64,000 nt of DNA, from positions 59,094,853 to 59,158,852 of the forward strand of contig NC_054742.1 in NCBI RefSeq assembly GCF_018143015.1. The letters run 5' to 3'. The notes below the pieces were generated by a model. That model was not told the DNA's origin, ran no database searches, and saw nothing but the letters and a program-made list of their open reading frames with translations. How positions within the stretch are numbered: the stretch's first letter is position 1; the number at the start of each line of letters is the position of its first letter. Shown in pieces: positions 1-11,805 of the stretch. The translations under genes and the position numbers were made by a program. The stretch comes from Lytechinus variegatus. Taxonomy: Eukaryota; Echinodermata; Echinoidea; Temnopleuroida; Toxopneustidae.

Positions 1-53
1 TAAGTAGATGACAGGTAGTAGATGAACTACAGATGAACTATGTGGGATGAGAC

Positions 54-262
54 ATAGGTGACACAACATTTGCTCTGGCAACAATTACTTGGGCAATATT
101 TTGTCTAAGACATAGGGTTAGGGTTGCAATAGGGTTTTATGTTATGTTGTGTTTAGAGTTATGATAAGGAATAGTGTTGAATCCAGGGCTGAAGTTTGAC
201 ATTCTAATAGCGTGTGGAATTTACAGTGGAGCAACTGTCGCCAGAGCAAATGTCATGGAACT
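54..262. mobile_element. MITE family D, copy 1 (FAH intron 9)
   Basis: Left TGACACAACATTTGCTCTGG and right CAACTGTCGCCAGAGCAAAT are inverted. The interior has AGGGTTAGGGTTGCAATAGG and TGTGGAATTTACAG. Other copies are at 9186 and 61548. Confidence 0.75.
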
Positions 263-310
263 GGTTCATAATGGAAAGTAGACAAATTGGGTGTAAAATT
301 GGATACTTAC

Positions 311-3300
311 CCTTGATAGCAGCACTTATGTTAATGTCAAAGTTGAATGGGTCATCATGTCGGAGGTAAGGAAGAGGCACTGGATCCTGAATGGATATTG
401 GGGGAACAAATATTGGAAGATGAGTGAAATAATGACACCATCAACTGCATTACATATATAAACTGATCATTTAAAAAAATATACATCGAAGGTATCTTTC
501 TTAATCCATGCATTTTGAAATATACGTCCCACCATTATCATGAGAGACTTGTCAGTCAACCAATTTTCCATCAAGCCCCAATATCAAGAAATGTTAAACT
601 TTTCAATATATCCCAAGTATAGATAATAAGGAGTAATCAGTAGATCAAAGTAGCAGTGAATTTGAAATCATTTTGAAAGATCAAAAATGTGATCAATCGA
701 TGGTGTCGAGTATATCATGGTTGACCAATCTCCCGGGGTAAATGAAAACCCTTATTTTATTGTTTGAAGTAGAAATATACTGAAAATTCATTTTGCCCAA
801 TTGATCGTGGGCCCGGCAGCCAATGTGCAGCACCAGATCAACGAGGCTCTATCCCTTAAATGTTGAATACCAAAGAGGGTAGCAGTAACTCCCATCATTT
901 CATGTCTTTTGGTCTGACGCAGCCAGGGTTTGAACGCCTAACCTCCCGGTTGTGAGATGGACGCTCTACCGACTGAGTCAACACATCGGTCTGCAAACCG
1001 TGAACCTAACTTGCATCCATTGTTTGATGATATAAACCATCAACATGGCAGTTTCAGAGAAAGAATCAGAGGATATATTTACCTGTTGATTGTTGGCTAC
1101 AATGAATGGTTCCAAGGCATCAATAGTGACGATCCATGGAGACAGGGTTGTTGCAAAGTTCTTTCCCAAGAAAGGACCCAAGGGAACATACTCCCATTTC
1201 TGGATATCTCTTGCTGAGGTTATGATACAAAATAAAAAGAAATATCATGAAAAAATTAATTTCAATTCATGCCTTTACAATGAACAATTGTTTTTAATGT
1301 TTTAAATATTTCTATACATAAATGTATTTCCATAATTTTAATAAACAGACATTTTCACAGGATTTCTGTTGGACTCAATTCCCAACTCTGTTACGTTGGT
1401 AATCTTTTCTTTTTACTGTACTGTCGCTATGGTATGCAATCAGAAGAAATATTTCTTTCATGAAATTTCTGATATGCAAGAATAAACATGTATTATAAGA
1501 TTGAATACCTGCCTATTGAAATGAATGAATGAATGAATGGATGAATGTATGGATGAATGAATACATAAAATGTGCTCTTACCACTCCAATCATTCATGAG
1601 GACCATACCAAAGATGTGTTCATGAGCGCTGCCAACAGGAATCGGTTCACCAAGCTTGTTACCTGGTCCAACAAAGAATGCCTAGAAAAATATCATAACA
1701 CATCCAGGAAGAAGTTATATTTTAGACACTTACTTGAAATGCCAATTCTGTAGTTCTTTGGTATCATAAACATACCAGTAATAGGAGTTTTTGGACAGTG
1801 ACGTATGGAAAATTGAAGAACAAAGAAAATGTATGGTTAAATGTCCTTCATGACAAAGAACAACCAAGAAGTATGGTCAGTTTCCCCATGTCTCCGCGGT
1901 CTCCCAAGTCTGCGCACCCGCGTATCTGCGCGATTCTAGTAAAAGAATATACGCAACGAGCACGAACTTTGCACATTCAATGCATAGACAGGTATTCATA
2001 AAAAAATCCGACTCAAAATGGTGGAAAAATAATGAATTCAGGGCATTTCATGTGACGGTCTCAAAATGCAGCCTTTTGTCATCAAAATCCCTGAATCGTG
2101 TGCAAAGTGAATGAGTGCGCAGACATGGGGTACCATTTTTTTTTCAATCTGAAAATGACTGCCCGAGGTTTTTTCCAAGAAAATCATATATTTCTTTCAA
2201 ATTTTTATGAGATATTTGGCACACTAACTCATTATGATGTAAGGAACATTATCAACTGAAAGATTTTGTGAAATAAGAAGAAATTCATGTTAAATCTTAA
2301 CTCAAATTGTTAGACTTGGGCCCACCATTATATTTGTTGAAAACAGCAGTTTGGTCCTTACTCTGGACAAAAACGCAATTTTTTTTGTCAGCTCTGAAAC
2401 ATAGGACGAAACTACTACTAATGTTCCGATTTCACCAAATTTCGATAAAGGCCTCCCAGCTGTTCTTTGTCATTTGACGGGCATTTTCAATACATTTACT
2501 GTGTTCTTGAATCCTCCATATGCCACAGAGCAAAAATTTGCTATTCTGTGTTCTTCAGTGATTATGTACAAAGCATATAATAAAGCAATTGTAAAAGTGA
2601 AAATCTTAGAACAGTTTTCATGCAGATAAAGGTTGGCAAACTCATGATTTTCACTTTAATTCGATCTGAAAATCACATTTTCTGTGAAATAATGTGTCCT
2701 TCCTAAATTGTGAGAATTTTTTCCTGTTTTCCATTTTGCGGAAAACTGGGGACTCGCATTGCTAACCCATCCTCCATACATATACAGACTACTCATGGTG
2801 CTAGCCAGAAATTTGAATGCTGAACAACACAAGCAAATTCCTTGGTACTGATATTCTGTAATACGGGATAAACATCCAACTTGCCATGAGACTAGAAAAT
2901 GACTGTCATTTGGCCTGCTATCAATCTGGTCAAATTGCTATTACGTCTACACTATACTTGATCCAATACCCATTTCGTCTACACTATACTTGATCCAAAA
3001 CCCATTTTGTCTACACTACACTTGATCCAATACCCATTTCGTCTACACTATACTTGATCCAATACCCATTTCATCTACACTACACTTGATCCAATACCCA
3101 TTTTGTCTACACTATACTTGATCCAATACCCATTTCGTCTACACTACACTTGATCCAATACCCATTTCGTCTACACTATACTTGATCCAATACCCATTTT
3201 GTCTACACTACACTTGATCCAATACCCATTTCGTCTACACTACACTTGATCCAATACCCATTTCGTCTACACTACACTTGATCCAATACCCATTTCGTCT

Positions 3301-6300
3301 ACACTACACTTGATCCAATACCCATTTTGTCTACACTACACTTGATCCAATACCCATTTCGTCGACACTACACTTGATCCAATACCCATTTCGTCTACAC
3401 TACACTTGATCCAATACCCACTTTGTCTACACTATACTTGATCCAATACCCACTTCGTCTATACTATACTTGATCCAATACCTACTTAGTCTAATTCTCA
3501 TGCTTATTCTAGCCCCCCCCCCCCAAGTAAAAATCTTACCATTTCAAGTTCAAAATCCATGAGCTTGCAAAAAGTAAATGCAGGAGGTTTGTCTGTAAAA
3601 AAAGGTATAGTATTGAATAACATATTGTAAAGAAAATATTGTGTGGCATAAATACCTGCATAATAGACTGATATGAATCATGGCGAAGATGGGGCAATAC
3701 CCTATGGCCCCCCCCAAAAAAAAAACAAAGACGAACAGTTTTTGATAAGTGAGTGACTGGTACAAATAGACAGTGGTCTGGGCCAATTTCTTTAATTTCT
3801 ATTTCTAAATTATGATATTGTTTGACTTCAACAAATTAAAAAAGAATATTGACTAGGAAATGATTTGTTACCAAATCAAAACCTGCACATACGTGAAATT
3901 TGCTACATAAAACAGAGTTTCACAACAGGCATCAAGTAATGAAATGAGTGAAATATATCATGACCTGTTGAAGAGCACTTAATGATGCCAATTTAGCTGT
4001 ATACACAGAATGCGCATATTGCAATCATACCAATGGTGCAATGTTTAAAGCCAGTGTTATAGTCATAAGAAGAAAAGATAAACTGGTTTTGTTTCCCTAA
4101 TATTTTTTTTATTTTAAAACAAACCTCACTCTATTTGGTTAATAATGCACATAAACATAAAATACAAGCAGATTATTAAGCTTAGATCAGAGCAGCGTTC
4201 TCGCCAGAAAAAAATTCACCCATGTCGGGGACTTGTGCTGCCACTCCTGGGGGGTGGGCGCGGAGCGCGGAAGCGACGGCCTTTTCATCAAATAGAGACG
4301 CTAAGGAAGCCCCATTGTGGCGTATTTTTAAGCCCACACAAATGCACATAAATGCACAGATACTTGCCGTTCAGTCCAAAGAAAGAGAAGTGCAGCTTTC
4401 CAGCTTATGAATTGTAAATATTTTCGAGAAAAGGGAAATCACGAAATGCATTCAACTTCGGAACAAAACAGCGTTCATGATTGAGGGTCATGTGATATGT
4501 AATGGAGTTGGTCAATAGAGTCGAGACGCGTCATCCAACTTAATTCGCTGAGCCAAGGAGATATCACCTCGGCTGAGCTAGCTGAGCGCATGCGTGTGGC
4601 TTTCGTGCACATACACAAATGCAAAATACATGTATATCACGGACACTTCCTAGTGATTTACGACTGTGTGTTCCAACACCAAACAACGTAATGGCGTGTA
4701 GATCGACATGTAAGTTTTGTGTGAGTCTGTGATCTGACGTTTCACCATGGAGCATAGCCGGTGTGATGTGCGGGGCAAACGGGGGAATAGGCAACGGAAC
4801 GACCGTACCATGCCGTCATATGCCCGCAATAGCAGCCGCGAGCTAGCTGGGCGCCTTGCCAATTTCCTACCTGTAGTAGGCCTGCAAGTGGTCTTAAGTT
4901 GGTGGGACTTCGGTGCAACCCGATAAATGAAGTTGATATCACTAAGATGAGTTCATGGAGTGTATTATTTTTTCTGAATATTTCCATTTAATTTTTCCAC
5001 GCATGTCGCTGAAATTTTACGCATGGTTCCACTTGGTCTCCATTTCCGCACGCATGGTGTTTGAACCATGCGTATTATACACTGGCGATTACGCTGAGAT
5101 CAGAGGGAGTTAGAAACCACTATAACTGTTTATCTTACCATCTGGCTTAGTCTGTCCGCAAGGCCTACGTACTGGAGTACCAGAAATTACAACAGATGAA
5201 GCACGGCCGTGGTATGCGACAGGGAGATGCTTCCTGGCAATGTGAAGATACATGAAGAGCAATCAAACAAAATAACAGTTTGCAACCAAGCAATGAGTCT
5301 CTGCCCTTATGACATTTCAAATTTCATGTATTTTGACAAGGAATGGAATCTGCAGTAACTCTCTGATATTACATAACTGTAATCCATTTTGATTGTGGCA
5401 CCTCATGTTCTCAATACAAAATCTGAATGAACAAATTTAGCTTCAATGATCACAGAATTGTATCATAATAAGAAAAGTTGCTTGATAAGACCATATTTGG
5501 TCATTTATATGCATGAATAAACACAATCATAATATTAACACAAATGCTACTGTCTTGTCTTGTTATTAATATACAGTTTGCTTGGTTTTAGATTCATGTT
5601 TCATTCAATTAAGGACCAAAACTTTAAAATTTGCAAAAATACATAGTCATGATACTACAGGGGTTGAATTCTGCATGAAACTGTACAAACCAAAGGGTGA
5701 CTGACCCAAAACATCAAACTTCCTTGCTCCTAAATGTTGATTATCAAAGACTTCATACATGGCGTACTTACCAGTTAGGTTGGAGGGCATTTTCTGGTCC
5801 CCTGAACATAGTGCCAGTGTTGGTGGCATGGTATTTAGAAGAGAAAAAATCTGTGTAATCTCCAATAGATGCAGGAAGGTGCATTGTAGCATCACTCTGG
5901 AGAACAAGTGCCCTGAAAGAGTTACAGGTGAAAAATAAATTTTAGTTTTCCCTCATGATAAAATCTACTCAACTTCTTAAGTGGGTACTATGGCATATGC
6001 ATGTATAAATACAAGCTACATGTACATGTATATTGAACATGGAAGAAGTTAGACGTTGATGCAGAAATTGGCTCCAAACGAACTGATGGTCAGCCATTGG
6101 TAATAATATAGCTTTGTCTGGAGTCAATTAGGCTAGTGTGACTAAGGGATCAGCCTAGTCTGCTGGGCAAACCCTTCACTCGAAATAACGGTCTGAATGT
6201 GCAGCCTACTCATGCCTTGTGTACTGAAGGCTCTCTCGCTCTATGGAACAGCAAGTTTTGTATGTGCTAGTCTTTGCGTGGAGGCACACTTGTTGATCAA

Positions 6301-9300
6301 AGTTCCAATGAGGGTCTGTGCCTGCAGACTAGGATCAGCTTGTGCTCCCTAACACAAAGGTCAGCGATAAATCGCTATGAATCGAAATGACCTATCAAGA
6401 TAATCATTGCATGTGCATTTTGCTCAGTAGACTGACTACGAACCAATATAAATTGCTCTTTCAAATTCAAGAGATTTAATCGCTAACCTTTGAGTAACTT
6501 GGCCCAGGCATACTTGCCAACTTTAGAAAAAAAAAGAGGAATCCATTTTTCACGCAGAGTAACGAGCGTGTGACATTTTGCGCGGGAAGGGTGAGGGGGT
6601 ACCCCCCTGCCACGGTTAGAAATTTTTGGAATTTTAGAACATGAAATGGGGGGTTTCCTTCACTTTTGAAGTGCTTTTAACCTGTCCACAAAGAAGAAAA
6701 ATATCTTAATTTTGTCCCAGTGTAATGAAACATGAAACAGGAAAATCAACAGGATTCATTTCATGAAATTGTACCAAATTTTTTAACAAAAACATGTATT
6801 TCCATTACAATAATAACTGGATATTTCTCAGAATACTCCTTGTATTTCTAAATAATTTTGGCTTTATTTCACGAAAACAGACTAACAGTCTAAATGCATA
6901 TGTAACTTACACATGAACTTAGAAGCTAAATTATGCAATTGCAAATGCACCGGTACGGTACTCACTAACCCAGGGAGCTCCGACCCGCGAAGCGGGTGGG
7001 CGGCGGCGACTGGGCTAGGTACCGGTACTCAGTCACTGCCCACTGCACCCATGCACTGTCTGTATAACGATCGGAATCACAGTCACAACTCACATTCACA
7101 ATCCAAACGACGCATTGGCGACGGTATCCAGTTTCCACACACTAAATTTGTAATTTTGGCTTTAAAATTCCATGGAAAACTATATCCTTTGGCCATTAAT
7201 CCGACGATCGTTGAGCTGGATCTTACGTTTGCACACGTATGCACTTGCAGCGCGGTAACCCACGGAGCTCCGGCCCGTCGGTAACCCGGCACAGGCCGAA
7301 GCTCCCTGGGTTAGCAGCGAGGTATACTCGCGCTCGCGACGTCGCAGCATGCATTGTATTTGCATGTGTTGTCGCTCTAGCTGTGTTTGCACGCGCTTCT
7401 GCAATGTGCGCGCCATGTGAGATAGGCAAAGTGAAAAACTACGTACAAGAGTGTGTTCAGTTAGTGGAAAAATAATGCTATTTGGGATATCGCGATATCC
7501 AGGTGTCCACAAGCTTCAGATTGGTCTAACCTTTGCTCCAGCCGTTTTTTCAATATTATCAATGTAAAAATTAATGAAAATCAGAATTATGGGGTTGATA
7601 TTCGTAATGCGGAATTGGCAATAAAAAATCGGGATGATTCCGCCAAAATCGGAATGGTTGGCAAGTATGCCCAGGTAAGAAAATAAGAGTTAATAAGCTG
7701 ATGATGAAAAAAACTATTATTTTTATTAAACAGAAATCTATTCAAAGATGAATGGTGTTTACCTTTCCCTGAGATCAGCATTATCTCTGAGTGTAGGCTC
7801 ATCGGCAGACAGGAGACGTTGAATGGTAGCTCTAGCTTCCTTCCATGCAGGTCTTCCAAGAGCCATAAAGCTATTCAGGGTTTCCTAGATCAGAAGTTTT
7901 AAATAAAACAAATAATGCACATTATCAAGGGCAGTTGGAAGTAGACCAGGGGTGTGCACTTTAATTCCCGATTCGCCTTGAATATTGTTGTGCCCTTATT
8001 TTTATTTTGCTCATTTGCAGCATGAAATTTAGTTGATGAAATCTATCTACATGCATGTATTTTATTCTAATTTATTGTGAAATCTATCTTTTTTTAAATT
8101 TTTTATATTTACTTGATTTTCTAATTTTTTAACCTACATTTGCCTTATAAAGGAGCGTGGTCATATGCTAAAAATATTGAAATTTAAAACCTGCTGGAAT
8201 ATATTTCAAATGATCAGGGATATCATCGATTCTATGCAGGAGAGACAAAAGGAGAATTGAGAAGTACATATATCTTCACCAAAAACTAGCAATATGAAAA
8301 TAAAAAGCTTGGAATCTCTGTGGGGAATTCTACTAGCAATTCAGATACCAGGCAAAATTTCAAATGTTTACCGGAAGGCTTCACTAAATTTTAGGTACCA
8401 CTACCAGCAAAAACACATGAAGGTAGCTACATCATGTACACATGCCTGCATGGAGATTTGGCAGACACATCATTAAAGAGAATGAATTTTCTCAATGCAT
8501 GTGCTGGTTATGGGATACTGGTAATATTATTCAGGCTTGCACAAATGTGAAGCTTCAAGAATCTTCCAAGTAAACTTTACAATTATTACCAATGACATAC
8601 AGTGGACTGGACAGATAAAGAAACCTTGTCTGGGTACCTTATGTGGCATTGGAAGAAACCCAATCGATTGCAAATTGATTGATTTCAATTGCAAGAGGAC
8701 TCTCTTGTGACATCCTATTATGCTTGCATTGGTTTTTTGGACTTTAATAGGCTTAATATGAAATTGTACTAAAAGGTTTATTACAACTCCCCATTTAGGG
8801 ACAGAGATTTTGTGTTTCAAGTTGTAAATTTGTATTTACAACTTGATCTATAATGGAAAATCTGTAATAGAAAATGAATTTTCTGTTTTGATTTACCAAT
8901 AACCGGTAACCATTGTTTGTGCCTTCACCTCCTAGCGATAAAAAAATTCCTTACCTCTGTAAAGACATCGTTGCACTCTGAGAGGATAGGTCCATTGAAT
9001 AGATCCTTGATCTGAGATAGATCCAGTATCATGTCTCCAATTGCAACACCAATCCTTTGCTTGCCCTACACATTAAAAATACAGGACAATCAACATGTCA
9101 TTTATTCAAATATAAAATACCAATTTAATACATTAAGCTACACCCAGCAGGAGATAGGCTCCAACTGACAATTATTGATTTCAAATGGGTGACATGACAG
9201 TTGCTCTCGGCTTTATTTTATTGAAGATGTACATGTAGGATTAGGTTAAGTTTGCAATAGGGTTTTGTTAGGTTTAGGGTTACATGTAAGTGTCGGTTAG

Positions 9301-11805
9301 GGTATAGTGTTTTAAACCAAGGATAAAAATAGTATTTGATTAGTGTGTGGAATTTCTAGCAGACCAATTTTCACTGTAGCAAATTCAATGGAATGAAAAG
9401 AACCCATGACTCAGTACTACAATCCTACATGTATGTAGCAATTTTATGTAGCATTGATAAATAATTACATCTGGGCAAGCAAATCATTTTTCTTTAAGAT
9501 ACAACGAAAGTACAATGCATTAAAACTTTTATTTCAAGATTTTTCTTTTTATTCAACTTCAGGTGAAATCAAAATGCATAAAACAGAACCATTGTAGTTC
9601 TGACAGAACAACAAAAACAATCAACTATTATGCCCAGAGATCTTGTATTTGCATTTAAAAACTGAACATTACACATGGACATTTTTTATGGAAAAATATG
9701 TGTTCCAAAAACTTCCTGCTAGTGATGTTCCCATAGATTATACTTTCCTCCATAGGCAACATTCCTTGTGTATCATCACTTAAAGGGATTGGTTAACATT
9801 GGTTTGACTTTAAAAAAATCTGAGCTAGGTTACACTTGTCACCTGTGTCTGTGATATGTTACAAAAATGAAGCCCAGAAAAAATTGCGTTCGAAAATAAT
9901 TATTTAGTGCTTCAAAATAATATTGAAATATAAAGTGACCAGAAACACCATCTTAATGATATCTCATCCCATACACTCATGCGTACCATTTAGGTGTCTA
10001 TAAGACGCCTACTTAAAAAATCGGGGTTTGCCTTGTAGTTTTAGCTTTTCATTCTCAATAATGGTTGTTTTCAGGGTTTATTACTTCTAATACATGCACT
10101 TGTACACATGTTTCATCTTGGTTTGAGAATTTTTTAAATTGGCTGCACATAAAGTTAAACAATACCTTTAAGGTCTTCTGGAAATGGTGTTTGAAGGTAT
10201 AACCTTTTTAACATTTGATGAGAGAGTTGTTTATAAAATTGGGCAAATTGGGATTTTTTGTGTGGATTTGGAGATATTTAACTGTTTCTCTTATAATTTG
10301 GGTTTCTGATTGTCTGATGATTCAGTTTTTAATAAAACAAGTCGAGAGTCCTGACATTTTCATTTTGACAAGTGCCCACCAGTGATTCTTCAGCACAGAC
10401 CAGTGGAAGGAGAAATCAGAGTCACTAAGTGACCATTGCATTTATCAATATTTGTCATTTCAATACATTTAGAATGAGATAAGAATTATCAATGGCATCT
10501 TTCATGTGAAAATATTATTGTGAATATGCCCCCATAATACATGTTGAAGTATATTTTATTATGGACCATATTAAGATTCATCTACTATTTCATTGTAGAT
10601 TACTTGTAACTTTGACAACTGTTTGATGATATTCATCTTTCAAGAAAGATTATTTAATGCTTGAGTATTTCCAATGTTTTTTATTACAACAATGTCAAAA
10701 ACAAATTTATCACAATTCAAATTTTCTTTTTTATGTATTATAACAATAAAAAAGATGCAAAGGACAAGATTGAATTTATCGAGTAGTTTCTTTGCATTCT
10801 TCAGGTGAAGTATAAAGTTTCTTATTAATCTTCACATGACTACCCATTCAAATCATGCTTTGTCGATTGTTCCATATTTTATTTTGTGAAATCTGGTCAC
10901 TCTGTACACAATGACCACAAACCTACATATGTAAAAATAGGCCTGTCAAGGCAATTAATTTCAAGTAGTAACATTCAACTTTAAACCAATATTTCAATAA
11001 AATTTTGTTTTCAAACTTTCAAGATACTACAAAAACACATTAATAGTTATATACTGGTCCTGGACTAAGGTGTCGCGAGATATGTAAGGTAATATGAATA
11101 AAATTATGAACACAATGAACATGATTTATAAAATGGAAAGGGCCTAAAAGGCCCAACCCAAGTCAGTGCAGTCCCCTTGTCTGCGCACATGCTTATCTGC
11201 ACGATTCAAGAAGAAACGCAACAACCACAAACTTTACACATGTATGTAAATAGGCCTAGAACCGTATTCATTAATTAAAATATCTGACTCAAATTCAAAA
11301 TGGATAAAAAAATAATGTCTGAATGTCAAGCATTTATGTGACGGCCTCAAAATTAAGCTTTTCTGATAAAAACCCTGAATCGAGCAGTGAATGGGTAAGC
11401 AGACATGGTTCGGGCACCACTTTTTTGTTCAATCTGAAGTGAAGTGACGTGAAAATGACTGGCCGGGCTTTTTTTTCTAAACCAAAGAGAAAGACAATCA
11501 AATAAAAAAGGCGTAATTTCTTTCAGACTTTTTTAAACAGATTTTGGCACACTTACTCATTAGAATATAAGGAACATTATCAATTGAAACTTTTTTAAAA
11601 TAAAAATAAATATATGTTAAATCTTACTAGTCACTGGTCTGCTGGTTGAATAATTAAGTGCGCTAGTAATTTGCTAAGTAAAAAAACAAACATTGAAAAA
11701 AAAAACCCTAAAACTTACATTGGAGGCTGTTGAAAACACTCCATACGGTAAATTTTGAATTGGAAAGTTGCATTCCGAGCCGTATTCAATAAAAGATGGA
11801 GACAT
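311..11805 (-). CDS. FAH: Fumarylacetoacetase, 5' nine coding exons (3' part beyond window)
   Basis: Last enzyme of tyrosine catabolism: a cytosolic metal-dependent hydrolase that splits fumarylacetoacetate into fumarate and acetoacetate. Coding exons in transcript order: 11805-11719, 9065-8955, 7884-7763, 5912-5772, 5233-5139, 3592-3540, 1681-1582, 1213-1083, 386-311. All are flanked by AG/GT and join in phase to give 305 codons plus one base, against about 419 residues in vertebrate FAH. The start is at 11805 ([11 protein letters not shown], then [13 protein letters not shown]). The frame is open further upstream to 12078, but the family begins here. Family active-site residues are kept: Asp128 (GDYTDFF), His135 (YHATN), Glu200 and Glu202 (DFELEM), Asp234 (MNDWS), Gln241 and Lys254 (GPFLGK). 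The last exon seen encodes [19 protein letters not shown] and ends in a GTAAG donor, so more exons must lie to the left. Identification is very secure; exact ends were read by eye. Confidence 0.96.
812..985 (-). repeat. tRNA-derived SINE, FAH intron 8
   Basis: On the minus strand the head (985-911) reads like a tRNA: A box TCAGTCGGTAGAGCG, an anticodon-type loop CTCACAA and B box GCGTTCAAACCC. A non-tRNA body follows (GGGAGTTACTGCTACCCTCT inverse region). The acceptor stem does not pair well, so it is not called a functional tRNA gene. Confidence 0.6.
2944..3494. repeat. 32-bp minisatellite, about 17 copies, in FAH intron 6
   Basis: Direct tandem array with a unit close to CTACACTACACTTGATCCAA followed by TACCCATTTCGT. 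Copies differ by a few recurring substitutions (TATAC/TACAC, TTCG/TTTG). Copies become more diverged at the right end, which is followed by a C run at about 3512-3524. The array ends roughly 45 bp from the exon 6 splice donor at 3539. Confidence 0.95.
4186..5103. mobile_element. Probable 0.9-kb inverted-repeat element in FAH intron 5
   Basis: Left GATCAGAGCAGCGTTCTCGCCAG-like end (4186) and right CTGGCGATTACGCTGAGATC (5082-5101) are imperfect inverses. The interior is CpG-rich compared with the flanks and has no significant coding frame. Confidence 0.5.
6341..6505. mobile_element. MITE family C, copy 1 (FAH intron 3)
   Basis: Left GTGCTCCCTAACACAAAGGT with AGCGATAAATCGC; right AATCGCTAACCTTTGAGTAA. 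The interior has CAAGATAATCATTGCATGTG and CAGTAGACTGACTACGAACC. Confidence 0.68.
6502..7676. mobile_element. 1.2-kb inverted-repeat element in FAH intron 3, with a second one nested
   Basis: Outer ends CCCAGGCATACTTGCCAAC and its inverse GTTGGCAAGTATGCCCAGG bound the segment. Inside, 6964-7316 is bounded by CTAACCCAGGGAGCTCCG and CTCCCTGGGTTAG, an inner inverted repeat with a very CpG-rich interior. No transposase frame is seen. Confidence 0.7.
9186..9397. mobile_element. MITE family D, copy 2 (FAH intron 1)
   Basis: Carries the same internal order: GTGACATGACAGTTGCTCTC, TTGCAATAGGGTTTTGTTAG, GTGTGTGGAATTTC and GTAGCAAATTCAATGGAA. More diverged than copy 1. Confidence 0.65.

Noticed and set aside
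113..150. Telomere-like TAGGGTTAGGGTTG
   Set aside because: Only two units, and the same words recur in the family D MITE copies at 9240 and 61610, so it is part of that element.
911..985. Functional tRNA-Val gene
   Set aside because: A and B boxes are present but acceptor and T-stem pairing are poor and a SINE body follows.
2944..3494. CRISPR-like regular repeat array
   Set aside because: Units are contiguous 32-bp direct repeats with no unique spacers, in a eukaryotic intron: a minisatellite.
7180..7512. 110-codon minus-strand frame and overlapping frames
   Set aside because: Lies in the CpG-rich core of a nested transposon in FAH intron 3; no protein similarity seen.
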